Source of the DNA: Microbacterium enclense | Lineage (GTDB): Bacteria > Actinomycetota > Actinomycetes > Actinomycetales > Microbacteriaceae | Length of the DNA stretch: 64,000 nucleotides | NCBI GenBank assembly: GCA_038182865.1 | Contig: CP116226.1 | Span: 2,046,001 to 2,110,000, forward strand | Direction: 5' to 3' | Shown: one piece after another, positions 42,053-51,153 of the stretch | How the letters are laid out: every line of letters starts with the position of its first letter | How positions within the stretch are numbered: the first letter of the stretch is position 1 | The notes under the pieces: model-generated | What the model saw: the letters and a program-made list of their open reading frames with translations, nothing else | What the model was told of the DNA's origin: nothing | Databases searched by the model: none | Made by a program: the position numbers and the translations under genes

Positions 42053-42586
42053 TTACGCCTTGTTCTCGGCGCGGTTGCGACGAACCTTCGCAGCGACCGC
42101 GACCGTCGCGCCGGCGAGCACGAGCGCGCCGCCTCCGACGTAGATCCCGATGAGCGACTCGCCGTTGACACCGGTCTGGGGGAGAGCGTTGTTACCGCCG
42201 CCGTTGTTGTTGGAGCCGCCGCCGCCGTTGCTGTCGGCGCGGGCGCCGGTCGCTGCGAGGGTGTACGTACCGCTCGGGTTGGCCGGCAGGGTGACGACAG
42301 CAGTGGCTGAGCCCGAGGAGTCAGCTGTCTTGGTGACAGACGCCGCAGTGACGGGCAGGTTGGCTGTTGCGATGTTGCTGCCCGTGATGCCGCGCCCTAC
42401 CAGCGTGAAGGTGACCGATGCGCCCGGCTGGAAGCCCTGGAAGGGCACGGAGCCATTACCGGTGACCTGGACGGTGATGGTGTTCGGGTCATCGGGGATA
42501 TAGGCCTGAGCGACTGCGGGCGCTGCGAAGAGCAAGGCCCCGGCCGCGGCGAGTGATGCCGCAGCCTTAGTCAACGTGTGCTTCAT
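42053..42586 (-). CDS. LPXTG-anchored cell-wall protein
   Basis: A 177-residue surface protein: Sec signal peptide ending AQA-Y near residue 29, one Ig-like beta domain (TVQVTGNGSVPFQGFQPGAS, GSATAVVTLPANPSGTYTL), an Asn/Gly-rich spacer, then the sorting signal LPQTG, a hydrophobic helix (IGIYVGGGALVLAGATVAVAA) and a basic tail KVRRNRAENKA. A sortase elsewhere should attach it to peptidoglycan. ATG 42586 is chosen for the signal peptide; a promoter fits at 42704-42733. Confidence 0.88.
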   Translation of the reverse strand: MKHTLTKAAASLAAAGALLFAAPAVAQAYIPDDPNTITVQVTGNGSVPFQGFQPGASVTFTLVGRGITGSNIATANLPVTAASVTKTADSSGSATAVVTLPANPSGTYTLAATGARADSNGGGGSNNNGGGNNALPQTGVNGESLIGIYVGGGALVLAGATVAVAAKVRRNRAENKA

Positions 42587-42703
42587 GAGTGCCTGCTTTC
42601 GAGTCCGGGCAGCCGGTCGTCTGATGGTTCTGCGCGCCTCTGGCACAGGTGTGTGCACGAATCGCGAGGAAAAAGAGCGGAATGGTGTGTTGAGACCTAC
42701 CTG

Positions 42704-42733
42704 AGTATTCCTTAGGCGTACGCCCAATTGCAA
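42704..42733 (-). promoter_or_regulatory. Candidate promoter of the LPQTG protein gene
   Basis: Reading the minus strand, TTGCAA (42733-42728) and AATACT (42709-42704) are separated by 18 bases, close to a housekeeping -35/-10 arrangement, about 120 bases before the start codon. The region is clearly AT-richer than its surroundings. Confidence 0.4.
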
Positions 42734-42828
42734 ACCGCCGTCATTTCTTTCAGGTAAACGTTTTGCGTCGTGGTAATGCACGCCTCTTTCGCGAGGTCGC
42801 CGACCGTCTGAGGTCTTTGGCCGCGTGA

Positions 42829-44619
42829 TCAGCGGAGCGTTGCGCTCCCCGGTCGCGGCCCTTCGCAAGAGGCGCGGACGATCGGACTCAGGGTGGGATC
42901 GGCGGTCGGTGTCACATAGGCCTCGGCTTCCCTCGCCGTCGTGAGTGAACGAACTTCGACGGTGAGGCTGGTGGAAGCGCGAGGCGTGAGATCCGTGCCG
43001 AACGTGAGGACCCGTCGGCCCTCGAGCGTTCCGCCCGTCATAGTGGTGCCGTCGCTCGAAACGGACGAGACCACCTCGTAGCCTTCTGGTACGTAGATGT
43101 TGCCCACGACCTTGGCCGTGCCAGGCGCTGTGCCATAGGCACCCTCGCCGGTGATGTACGTCGGGAGAGTTGTCGCGGCGTCCGGCGGTGCGACGTTCGT
43201 GAGCGTGAGGTCAAGCGTGAGCGAACGCGGTCCGTCCGCAGCTGAAGTCCCGCAGGACTCCCATGTCACGCTGACGTCCGGCTTCACGTAGTAGCTCATC
43301 TTCGACCCGGTGCCGTCGTTCAGGAATACGCCGAAGCGGGCCGTGCGTTCGTCCGTGACCGGTAGTGGCCCGGCGATCGTCGTGTCGGCGAGCAATGCCT
43401 GGTCGGCGGCGTCGGCGCTCCACACGAGAAGGCGATGTTGTTGCCCCGCGCGGTACAAGGCGGATATGAGGGAAGGAGCGGATCCGCGACCCTCGAGGAG
43501 GGCTTGGAACACCGCGCCGGTCGCGGCCGCGAAGAACGCATCTTGAGCGGAAGGGTCCGGATAGCGGAAATACACCTCGTTCATGAGCAGGGCGGCGGCA
43601 TTTCCAGCGGTCAGCTGTTCGCCGTCGGGGAGAGTGACGGGCCCTGTGGCTTCGAGGACGTAGGACAATACAACGGGGTCGACGGCAATTACCCCGTCTA
43701 CGTTCAGCCCCGTTTTGATTCGGTACATTTCACGTGCCAACGGGCCGTCGATCGTGAAATCGGGAATCTGGGTCAGGTTGTGGAAGTAGCGTCCCGGACG
43801 AGTCCCGTAGATGTCGACGACCTCCGGTGGCAACGTCATAACCGGCTCACGCAGATCTCGAACGATAGCCCCCGCCGATTGTGTCTCGATCAGGGACACA
43901 GCTCCGTCGTCGATGTGCAGAAGAACCGCCGTTCCGGTGATTCCCCCCAACGACCTCCACTCCGCGTTGTTCTGGACGAGCAGGAGATAGTTGCGCTGCT
44001 CTCCTTGGCCGACCATCTGCGGCAGGAGGTGAGCGGTGCGCGCGAGCGCGTCGATCGCCGCCGCGGATTGATCGAGCAGTGAGCCCGTCCTCTCGACCGC
44101 CGCGGAGGCGACTCCCACCAGAGGAGTGCGGTCGATGGCGCCGACATCGTTGGCGGCCTCCCTGGCCTGCGTCTCGGCCTCGCGCGCAGGCTCGGCGAGT
44201 TGCGCCAGGGGACTCGCGTCGATGCGCCCGTCGACGGGACGGAGAGCGTCCAAGGAGACATCTTTTGCCGCGGTCGCGAGGGGGAGGAGCGCTCCGCCCA
44301 GAAGCTTGTCCGCGGAGGCCGATACGGTACTGAGCGTGATGAGCTGGGGCCCGATCCAGGGGATCTGCTCGGCTGCCCGCCATATCGGGTCCGAAGTGAG
44401 CCGGCGTGCCTCGGATGCCTCCATCGACAGGCGACCGATTGCCGGGATCGCACCGGCAGGGTCGGACGCCAGTGCCGAAGTGCTTTCCCCCGCCTCTGTT
44501 TGTACGCGAACGAGGTGCTGATAAGCCATCGTGCCGCGCACCCCGACCCATCCTGCAACGACACACGTGATGAGAATTGCGCCGGCCAGAATCCAGGCGA
44601 AGACGCGGCCCGCGGTCAC
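42829..44619 (-). CDS. DUF4012 membrane-anchored protein
   Basis: A 596-residue protein with an N-terminal membrane helix (VFAWILAGAILITCVVAGWVGV) and a large outer domain. DUF4012 is recognisable from NYLLLVQNNAEWRSLGGITGTAVLLH and FTIDGPLAREMYRIKTGLNVDGVIAVDPVVLSY around residues 210-330, with LMNEVYFRYPD following. Such proteins recur in actinobacterial exopolysaccharide loci; the fold resembles LytR-CpsA-Psr-associated proteins but the activity is unknown. It lies 153 bases after the BY-kinase gene on the same strand. Confidence 0.88.
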   Translation of the reverse strand: MTAGRVFAWILAGAILITCVVAGWVGVRGTMAYQHLVRVQTEAGESTSALASDPAGAIPAIGRLSMEASEARRLTSDPIWRAAEQIPWIGPQLITLSTVSASADKLLGGALLPLATAAKDVSLDALRPVDGRIDASPLAQLAEPAREAETQAREAANDVGAIDRTPLVGVASAAVERTGSLLDQSAAAIDALARTAHLLPQMVGQGEQRNYLLLVQNNAEWRSLGGITGTAVLLHIDDGAVSLIETQSAGAIVRDLREPVMTLPPEVVDIYGTRPGRYFHNLTQIPDFTIDGPLAREMYRIKTGLNVDGVIAVDPVVLSYVLEATGPVTLPDGEQLTAGNAAALLMNEVYFRYPDPSAQDAFFAAATGAVFQALLEGRGSAPSLISALYRAGQQHRLLVWSADAADQALLADTTIAGPLPVTDERTARFGVFLNDGTGSKMSYYVKPDVSVTWESCGTSAADGPRSLTLDLTLTNVAPPDAATTLPTYITGEGAYGTAPGTAKVVGNIYVPEGYEVVSSVSSDGTTMTGGTLEGRRVLTFGTDLTPRASTSLTVEVRSLTTAREAEAYVTPTADPTLSPIVRASCEGPRPGSATLR

Positions 44620-44772
44620 GGCCGGTCGAGGAAGAACAGAGGCGTTGATGTCATCACCTGGCTATCGGGGCTTCATCTACCGGCGTGCTTCAGCGTCCGT
44701 GAGGTGGGCGGGGTCACGTTCGGGGCGAGCGACGCGCGCGTGGAGGTGGCGCGTCACGACGACCACGACAAC

Positions 44773-46296
44773 TCACCCGTCTGCATCCCGGCTCGCCTCG
44801 CGACTTGTCCGGCGGGAAGCGACTCCCACATCTCCCAGCGCCGGCGTTGCCGGAATGTCGCTCGGAGACTCGGCGCGACGGCGCCGTCCTGCGGTCGATC
44901 GTGGGGTCTTCTTCGTCGCAGGGGGAGTTTCGACGTAGCGGTAGCCGTATCCGTAGCCGTATCCATAGGCGGAGTAATACGAGTCGGGCCCGCGAGTCGG
45001 CACCATCGACATGACGAAGCCAGCCAGCTTCGCACCGACGGTGTTCAGCGAATCGGTCGCCAAGCTGAGCTGATGCCGGCTCGTACGCCCCGCGGAGACG
45101 ATCATGATCGCTCCGCTGGTCGCACGCGCGAGGATAGCCGCATCGGTCACCGGGAGAAGTGGGGGTGCATCGCAGAGGACGACGTCGAAATCCCTCTCGA
45201 GCATCTCGAGCAAGGTGCCCATCTGGCGAGAGCCGAGGAGTTCACTCGGGTTGGGTGGAACCTTCCCTGCCGGGAGCACGTAGAGGCTGCGGCCCCCCCA
45301 AGGGAGCATGACGTCGTTGATCTTTGCGCGCCCGATCAGCACGTCGGTGAGCCCCGCCCCACCTTCGATGCTGAGGTACTCCGCGACCTTCGGCTTGCGG
45401 AGGTCCGTGTCTAGGAGAGCGACACGCTTGCCCGCATCGGCGAGGGCGATTGCGAGATTGATCGTCGTGGTCGACTTCCCCTCGCTGGGAACGGAGCTCG
45501 TGACGACGAAACTCGATCGTCCCCCCATGTCCAAGAACTGCAGGTTCGTGCGGAGCGCGCGAAACGATTCCGCCCGAGGACTCAACGGATCCGCATGGAC
45601 GATCAATGGCCGATCCTTCGCTTTCGCGTCGAAGGCGATTGCTCCGATGCCCGGAGCGCCGGTGATCTGCTCGGCATCGCGGGGGGTGCGGACGCGATTG
45701 TCCAGCCGACTGCGCAGCGCCGCTGCCCCGAGGCCTGCCGCGAGCCCTATGAGCGTGCCGAGTGTGAGGTTCAGAACCACGTTCGGGCTTGATGGTTGGA
45801 GAGCGGGCTGTGCGTCCCGCACACGGCTGAGACGGACGGGGCTGGTCCCGTCACCCGCTTCGGGTTCGAGCTGGGGGACGGTCGTCGACAGGCTGTCGGC
45901 GACCGCGTCGGCAATCTCGGCGGCACGCACGGGGTCCGGGTTGGAGGCCGTCACGGTGATCAACGTCGAGTTCAAACCCGCGGACGCCTTCACCGAGCTC
46001 GCCAGAGAGTCCGCAGACGTCGCGAGTCCCAGCTCCGTGATGACGGGGTCCAGGACGACAGGCATCGTTGCCAAGCCGACGTACGTGTTGATGCGGGCCT
46101 GCGCGAACGACGACCCCTGCTGAAGTTCCGCAGCGGTACTCCCTGCTTGGGTCGACACGAACACCGTGCTCGACGACTCGTAGATCGGAGTTCGCGTCAG
46201 CGTGTAGCCCGCGACGACACCCAGTCCCAGGAAAGTGAGCGTGACGATCAGTAGCCAGTTCTTGCGGAGGGTGCGGATGTGATCGCTGAGCTCCAT
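44773..46296 (-). CDS. Chain-length regulator / tyrosine autokinase (Wzz + BY-kinase)
   Basis: A 507-residue bacterial tyrosine kinase controlling polysaccharide chain length and export. Residues 1-190 form the Wzz domain with two helices (WLLIVTLTFLGLGVVAGYTL; PNVVLNLTLGTLIGLAAGLGAAAL). The kinase domain has Walker A SVPSEGKSTTTINLA, Walker A' VALLDTDLRKP and Walker B FDVVLCDAPPLL. The C terminus carries the autophosphorylated tyrosine cluster YYSAYGYGYGYGYRY, followed by an extra 55-residue basic/acidic tail. No matching phosphatase gene is seen in the window. Confidence 0.93.
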   Translation of the reverse strand: MELSDHIRTLRKNWLLIVTLTFLGLGVVAGYTLTRTPIYESSSTVFVSTQAGSTAAELQQGSSFAQARINTYVGLATMPVVLDPVITELGLATSADSLASSVKASAGLNSTLITVTASNPDPVRAAEIADAVADSLSTTVPQLEPEAGDGTSPVRLSRVRDAQPALQPSSPNVVLNLTLGTLIGLAAGLGAAALRSRLDNRVRTPRDAEQITGAPGIGAIAFDAKAKDRPLIVHADPLSPRAESFRALRTNLQFLDMGGRSSFVVTSSVPSEGKSTTTINLAIALADAGKRVALLDTDLRKPKVAEYLSIEGGAGLTDVLIGRAKINDVMLPWGGRSLYVLPAGKVPPNPSELLGSRQMGTLLEMLERDFDVVLCDAPPLLPVTDAAILARATSGAIMIVSAGRTSRHQLSLATDSLNTVGAKLAGFVMSMVPTRGPDSYYSAYGYGYGYGYRYVETPPATKKTPRSTAGRRRRAESPSDIPATPALGDVGVASRRTSREASRDADG

Positions 46297-46531
46297 GGTG
46301 CCTCTCGAGGACGCGCTGACGACCTGCGTGACAGAGGTCGGAGAATTCCCTCAGTGTGCCACACCTATTGTTTCCGGATTCGCAACACCGACGTCGCGAT
46401 ATCAATGGTTCTGGGCTCATGCGCGTCTGCCTCCGGTTTCATCGGCCGACGAATTCATCGGCCGAAATGTCGACTTGCCCGGCCCGGCACGATTGTTTTG
46501 CCTCCGCCGTGCGAGCGATAGGTTTGCCACC

Positions 46532-47335
46532 GTGCCCGATCAGCCGAGCGATGCCACGTCCAGGAACGCGGCTGCGCCTTCCGCGGTGACAAGTGCGTCC
46601 GAGGAATCCGCGCGTTCGCGCCGGCGAGTCCGTCGCCGTTCCGACTGGCGACAAGGCGGCACGGCCGTCCGCCGATGGAATCACGTGGTCCTCTCTACCG
46701 CTCTCGTGGGAATCGGCGGGGGTCTGCTGGTGAGTGTGGGGCTGAGTCGACTGGCCGCCCCGTGGGCGCAACCGGCCTCGTCTGTTGCACTGTGGATGGG
46801 CCTCGGAGTCGGGATCGTCGCGGCGCTTGTGCGAGCGCGCCCCGCGGGGCTCTTGCGTGTGAGACCGATCGATCTTCTCTGGGGGCTGAGCGTGGGGGGA
46901 GCGCTCCGCATCCTGCAGGGCTGGCTCGGCGGCGCAGACTCATCTCCCTTTCCCACGCTCCCGAACTCCGGTGACTCGCCGGTGTGGGGGTGGGTGTGGA
47001 GCTACGGAGTTCCCTCAGTTCTCGTCGCGCCGGTCGTCGAGGAGTTCTTCTTCCGTGCCGTCATCCTCGTCGGGGTCTACCAGCTCCTCCGGCGGAGCGT
47101 AGGGGCCGTCGCCGCTGCGACGACCGCGCTTCTCGTATCGGCCGGGGGATTCGTCCTCTTGCACTCCGCCTTCAGTCCCCTGTCTTTGGGCGACGGCGTT
47201 CAGCTCTTCACGGTGGGCACGGCGTGCGGTCTCGTCGTGATGCTGACGGGGCGGATTTGGGGTGCGGTCCTGGCCCACATGGTCTACAACGTGAGCTACT
47301 TGCTGCTGGCGATCATCGGCACGATTCTCGCGTAG
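46532..47335 (+). CDS. CPBP-family intramembrane metalloprotease
   Basis: A 267-residue multi-helix membrane protein of the CAAX-protease/Abi family. Motif 1 is VEEFFFRAVIL (EExxxR), motif 2 is around VLLHSAFSPLSL, and motif 3 is LAHMVYNVSY, giving the expected Glu/Arg/His set. The first 55 residues are cytoplasmic and Arg/Ser-rich. GTG 46532 is the likely start; the open frame upstream lies in the divergent promoter region. Its substrate is unknown; a role in surface-polymer export or peptide processing is possible. Confidence 0.82.
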   Translation: MPDQPSDATSRNAAAPSAVTSASEESARSRRRVRRRSDWRQGGTAVRRWNHVVLSTALVGIGGGLLVSVGLSRLAAPWAQPASSVALWMGLGVGIVAALVRARPAGLLRVRPIDLLWGLSVGGALRILQGWLGGADSSPFPTLPNSGDSPVWGWVWSYGVPSVLVAPVVEEFFFRAVILVGVYQLLRRSVGAVAAATTALLVSAGGFVLLHSAFSPLSLGDGVQLFTVGTACGLVVMLTGRIWGAVLAHMVYNVSYLLLAIIGTILA

Positions 47336-47602
47336 GCGGAGATGACCCTGCGACGGCTGTGGCAGCGCCTCCTGTGAAATTGGATGTTCACATGCCGATG
47401 ATTCTGGGTGTCATGTCGTGCTGTTAGTGTTCAGCCGAGACCGGCATGGGGAAGACGTGGGCGAGAGGGGCCGAGGAACTGTGGCAATTCACCGCACAGT
47501 CCGGGACGTCTTATCGGTTCCTCGCGAAACATTGGATTTCCTCGACATGGGATCGTTGAGCTGCTCCACCCGCCGGTCGGCGCCCGGATCGGGTTTCGGT
47601 CG

Positions 47603-48505
47603 GTGACCGTCTTCGCGATCCTCACGCATGGCGATCCAGGGACATTCCGAGTCGCCGCGGAAGCTCTCAGCCCCAGCGAAGTCGTGGTGCACGTCGACGC
47701 GACCACCGATGACGGTGGATACCCGAGAGCTGGCAACATCACGTATGTCAGGGATCGAACGAACGTCAGGTGGGGGGGATTCTCGGTCGTCGAGGCGACC
47801 GAGAAGCTCTACATGCTGGCGCTGCAGAAATGCAGCTCGCCGGACGAGTACATCGTTCTGCTTTCCGGGCAATGTGTGCCTATTCGGCCGCTCCAGGAGC
47901 TCGAAGCACTTTTCATTCAGAGGCCGGGCGTTCTGTACTGCCGAGCAGGGCTCCTGCTGGATGGATACGAGATGAATGAGCGGCGGATACTCCGCGAATG
48001 GCATTTCGACCGCTTCGACGCCCGTGGAAAAGGTCTCCGCGGGCGGGCCGCGGCCGCCGCCCGCAAGCTCACCCAACTCGCGACCCCGACACGCAAGAAG
48101 GATGAATTCTCCGGATTCACGATGGTCGCGGGGAGTCAATGGACTGCCCTCACCGCCGGTGCCGTTGCCTCGATGATGTCGGACGACAGTTCGCGGGCGC
48201 GCCTCGCAGGCCTCCTGAGGTACTCGCTCGCGCCGGACGAGATCTACTTTCATACGCTCATCCATAGCGGCGAATGGGCATCGAACACCACGTCATCTCC
48301 TCCCCAGCCGAAGGGCGACAAGCGCACCGCGGACTTCGCGAACCTCCACCACATCGATAGATCGCTGACTCGATATCTCGCGCCGGAGGAACTGCGGGAC
48401 TTCTCGGGAACTCTCGAGTTCTTCGCGCGGAAAGCGAAAGGTGATGATCTGGAAGGCCTGTCGCGCGTGGTCCGAGAACTCACGTCGCAGGACGGACGAC
48501 GGTGA
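47603..48505 (+). CDS. Glycosyltransferase, core-2/I-branching (GT14-like) family
   Basis: A 300-residue GT-A-fold protein starting VTVFAILTHGDPGTFR, with VVVHVDATTDD, DEYIVLLSGQCVPIRPL and GSQWTALT, which match the core-2 beta-1,6-N-acetylglucosaminyltransferase family; LAPDEIYFHTLI carries the conserved acidic residue. GTG 47603 starts the recognisable domain. It opens a run of five coupled genes and overlaps the flippase gene by GTGA. The 267 bases upstream are AT-richer and should contain the operon promoter. Confidence 0.85.
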   Translation: MTVFAILTHGDPGTFRVAAEALSPSEVVVHVDATTDDGGYPRAGNITYVRDRTNVRWGGFSVVEATEKLYMLALQKCSSPDEYIVLLSGQCVPIRPLQELEALFIQRPGVLYCRAGLLLDGYEMNERRILREWHFDRFDARGKGLRGRAAAAARKLTQLATPTRKKDEFSGFTMVAGSQWTALTAGAVASMMSDDSSRARLAGLLRYSLAPDEIYFHTLIHSGEWASNTTSSPPQPKGDKRTADFANLHHIDRSLTRYLAPEELRDFSGTLEFFARKAKGDDLEGLSRVVRELTSQDGRR

Positions 48506-49752
48506 GAGCCCCACGTCTGATCAAGTCGGGCTCGGGATACTTTCTCTCCGTAGCCATCAGTGCGCTCGTCGGGGTTGTGAGCGTCCCCGTCGTGATCCAG
48601 GTGGCGGGCGCGGCTGCCTGGTCCACTCTCGCCGTCGCACAGGCGGCCGGTGCCATCGCAGCGACCGTCGTCGCGTTCGGGTGGCCCGTGATCGGCCCCG
48701 CGGCCGTCGCGGCGGCGCCGGACACGGAGCGCGGACGGATCTTCCTGATCTCCCTCATCTCGAGGGCGGTGATCCTCATTCCCGCCGCCGGAGTCGCCAC
48801 CGTCGTCGTCCTGCTCTCTGTCGGGTGGTCCACCACCACGGCCGCCGCGATCATCGCGGGGCTGACGCCCGTCATCGGCGGGCTCACGGCGTCATGGTTC
48901 TTCGTGGGGGAGTCGCGTCCGTCCAAGCTCAACTCCCTCGACGTCCTTCCTCGGGCAGCCGGGACGCTCATCGGCATCGCCTTGATCCTCGCCACCTCTA
49001 GCCTCGTGCTCTTCGTCCTCGGGCAACTCGCGGGCCAGCTCGGTGCCCTCGCGCTCTCGTGGCTTTCGATCCGCCGTCGTTACCCGCGTGGTGGTCACAT
49101 CTCCGTGCGGGACATCACCGGAACCGTCGCGGCCGGGGGTGCAGGTTTCTCGAATGCGATCCTCACCTCGCTCTACCAGAACTCACCTCTCGTGGTTGTG
49201 ACCAACTTCGCGGGCGCAGGCGTCGAAACATATGCCATGGCGGACCGTCTGTTCCGAATCGCCGCGCTGGCGCTAGCACCGGTCACCCAGGTCGCGCAGG
49301 GGTACGTGCCTTCTGCGGGGACTCACGACGAGTTGCTGGCAAGGATCCGACGGACGATCATCGTTGGTGCCGGCTTGGGCGTGGCCACGCTGATCGGATT
49401 CGGCTTCCTCGCCCCGGTGCTCGGCACGCTTCTGTCGCACGGTGCGATCGAGGTCTCGTACGGGGTGTCATTCTGCCTCGGCGGGGCGCTCGGCATGGCG
49501 CTCATGTCGTCCTTGGTCGGGAGGGCATGTCTCGTCCCTCTCAAGAAGACGGCGACCCTTGCGCTGGCCGCGACCGTCGCCGCGATCGTCGGTCTCTCGG
49601 GCATGGTTGCCGGAGGTATCGCCTTCGGTATCGCCGGCGTCGCATCCGCCTACCTGCTGGCGGAGATCCTTGCTTTCAGCATCACCATCTGGCCTGCAGC
49701 CGGCGCGCTGAGGCGCATCGACAAACGCGGTCACACCGAGGGGAAGTCGTAA
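48502..49752 (+). CDS. Polysaccharide flippase (Wzx/MOP family)
   Basis: A 416-residue protein with about 12 helices and the MOP-family layout, expected to flip lipid-linked repeat units across the membrane. N-terminal GSGYFLSVAISALVGVVSVPVVIQ and mid-protein TSLYQNSPLVVVTNFAGAGVETYAMADRLFRIAALALAPV are typical of Wzx. It is coupled at both ends (GTGA to the GT14-like gene, TAATG to the acyltransferase), so expression is tightly linked to its neighbours. Confidence 0.88.
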   Translation: MRAPRLIKSGSGYFLSVAISALVGVVSVPVVIQVAGAAAWSTLAVAQAAGAIAATVVAFGWPVIGPAAVAAAPDTERGRIFLISLISRAVILIPAAGVATVVVLLSVGWSTTTAAAIIAGLTPVIGGLTASWFFVGESRPSKLNSLDVLPRAAGTLIGIALILATSSLVLFVLGQLAGQLGALALSWLSIRRRYPRGGHISVRDITGTVAAGGAGFSNAILTSLYQNSPLVVVTNFAGAGVETYAMADRLFRIAALALAPVTQVAQGYVPSAGTHDELLARIRRTIIVGAGLGVATLIGFGFLAPVLGTLLSHGAIEVSYGVSFCLGGALGMALMSSLVGRACLVPLKKTATLALAATVAAIVGLSGMVAGGIAFGIAGVASAYLLAEILAFSITIWPAAGALRRIDKRGHTEGKS

Positions 49753-50264
49753 TGCCAGGCCGAAAGTGGTTCCAGGATGTCGTTTGCGCGGTGGCGTCGG
49801 TGCCCCTTCTGCCGCATCGCCTCCGACCTATCCTTCTGCGTCGGGCGGGCGCCTCAGTAGGGGCCAATGTGCTCCTCTACGGTGGTTCTACCTATCACTC
49901 GCAGATGCGTCTCACTATCGAGGACGACGTCTTCGTGAATCAGTCGTGCCACTTCGATATGCAAGCGCCGATCCACATCGCACGCGGGGCGCGAATCGGG
50001 GATCACGTCCGGTTCATCACGTCTGATCATGAGGTCGGACCGCCCGATCGCCGTGCGGGCCCCGGCCGGAGCGAGCCGATCGACATCGGTCGGGGGTCGT
50101 GGATCTGTAGTGGTGCGACCATCCTTCCCGGTGTGTCGGTCGCCGAAGGTAACATCGTCGCGGCGGGTGCTGTTGTGACTCGCTCGACCGAAGCGAATTG
50201 CCTGTACGCGGGTGTTCCGGCTCGTCTCATCAAGCGACTCGACAAAGAGGAATCCGCGCTGTGA
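49752..50264 (+). CDS. Left-handed beta-helix acyltransferase
   Basis: A 170-residue hexapeptide-repeat transferase (DapH/LacA/WcaF-like) that probably O-acetylates the exopolysaccharide. Hexapeptide turns such as IHIARGARIGDHVRF, IDIGRGSWICSGATILPGVSVAEGNIVAAGAVV are plain, and the catalytic-type histidine is in ITSDHEVG. It starts at ATG 49752, sharing its A with the flippase stop. Confidence 0.85.
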   Translation: MPGRKWFQDVVCAVASVPLLPHRLRPILLRRAGASVGANVLLYGGSTYHSQMRLTIEDDVFVNQSCHFDMQAPIHIARGARIGDHVRFITSDHEVGPPDRRAGPGRSEPIDIGRGSWICSGATILPGVSVAEGNIVAAGAVVTRSTEANCLYAGVPARLIKRLDKEESAL

Positions 50265-51121
50265 GCAAGTTCGTCGCTCCGATGATCGGCAGGGCAGGCC
50301 TGGGGAACGAACTGTTCCCGGTCCTGCGGGCGGCCGACATTGCTGTCAAGGAGTCACGCGTCCTGCTCTGGCCGACGTGGTTCCAGCTCAAGATCGGACC
50401 GGTCCTTCGGCGCGAGCGAGACAAGCGGATGTACTGGACGATATTCCGCGCTCCGGGATTCGTTTCAGCCGTACGACTCGTCTGGGCCAGATTCAGAGGG
50501 GTGACGCATGCCCTCGGCACCGCCGACGACACCTACGTGACGGTGCGCGGCATGCAGAACTACTTCGAGGGTGTCGGCATGGCGGGGCCGGATTTCCGCG
50601 AAATGCTGCTGAACCAGGCGAGGCGGGGTGTCGTCTCGCCTCAGGAGACGCGGCCTTACCTCGCGTTGCATGTTCGCCTGGGGGACTTTTCTCGGGTCGG
50701 CGCCTCAGAGTCCGAGGTGTCGAAGAACAACACCAGCTCTCCTATCGCGTGGTTCGTCGCGCGTGTCGAAGCGGCACGAGAGGCTCATCCCGATGTCCGG
50801 ATCTTCGTCTGCTCAGACGGGGAGGATGCCGAACTGGAGCCACTCCTGAGGGAAGAGGGAGTTTTTCGATCCGCTGGTCGAAACGCGCTCGACGACCTCG
50901 TGTTCCTCTCCCGTGCCGCCGGCATCATCGGGAGCCGTTCTACCTTCAGCGCCTGGGGGGCGTTCCTCGGAGAGGTCCCGATGGTTGTTCAGACCGGCGG
51001 AGACGCGTACCGTCCTCACGCGCAGGTATGGGAGGCTTCGGCTGAGCAGCCGACCCCTGAATGGGACGATGAGGTCCGTCATCGTTGTGCGGCGGCGCAG
51101 CGAGATCAAGACGCAGGCTGA
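50261..51121 (+). CDS. Fucosyltransferase-like glycosyltransferase (GT11-like)
   Basis: A 286-residue GT-B-type protein. GRAGLGNELFPVLRAADIA near the start, ALHVRLGDFSRV in the middle and GSRSTFSAWGAFLG near the end match the alpha-1,2-fucosyltransferase pattern, including the HxRxGD motif that binds GDP-fucose. GDP-fucose synthase 7 kb downstream agrees with this. The GTG at 50261 overlaps the previous stop by GTGA. Linkage and acceptor are unknown. Confidence 0.78.
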   Translation: MSKFVAPMIGRAGLGNELFPVLRAADIAVKESRVLLWPTWFQLKIGPVLRRERDKRMYWTIFRAPGFVSAVRLVWARFRGVTHALGTADDTYVTVRGMQNYFEGVGMAGPDFREMLLNQARRGVVSPQETRPYLALHVRLGDFSRVGASESEVSKNNTSSPIAWFVARVEAAREAHPDVRIFVCSDGEDAELEPLLREEGVFRSAGRNALDDLVFLSRAAGIIGSRSTFSAWGAFLGEVPMVVQTGGDAYRPHAQVWEASAEQPTPEWDDEVRHRCAAAQRDQDAG

Positions 51122-51153
51122 CGGCCCCATCACGCGACGGAAAGCGGTGGATC

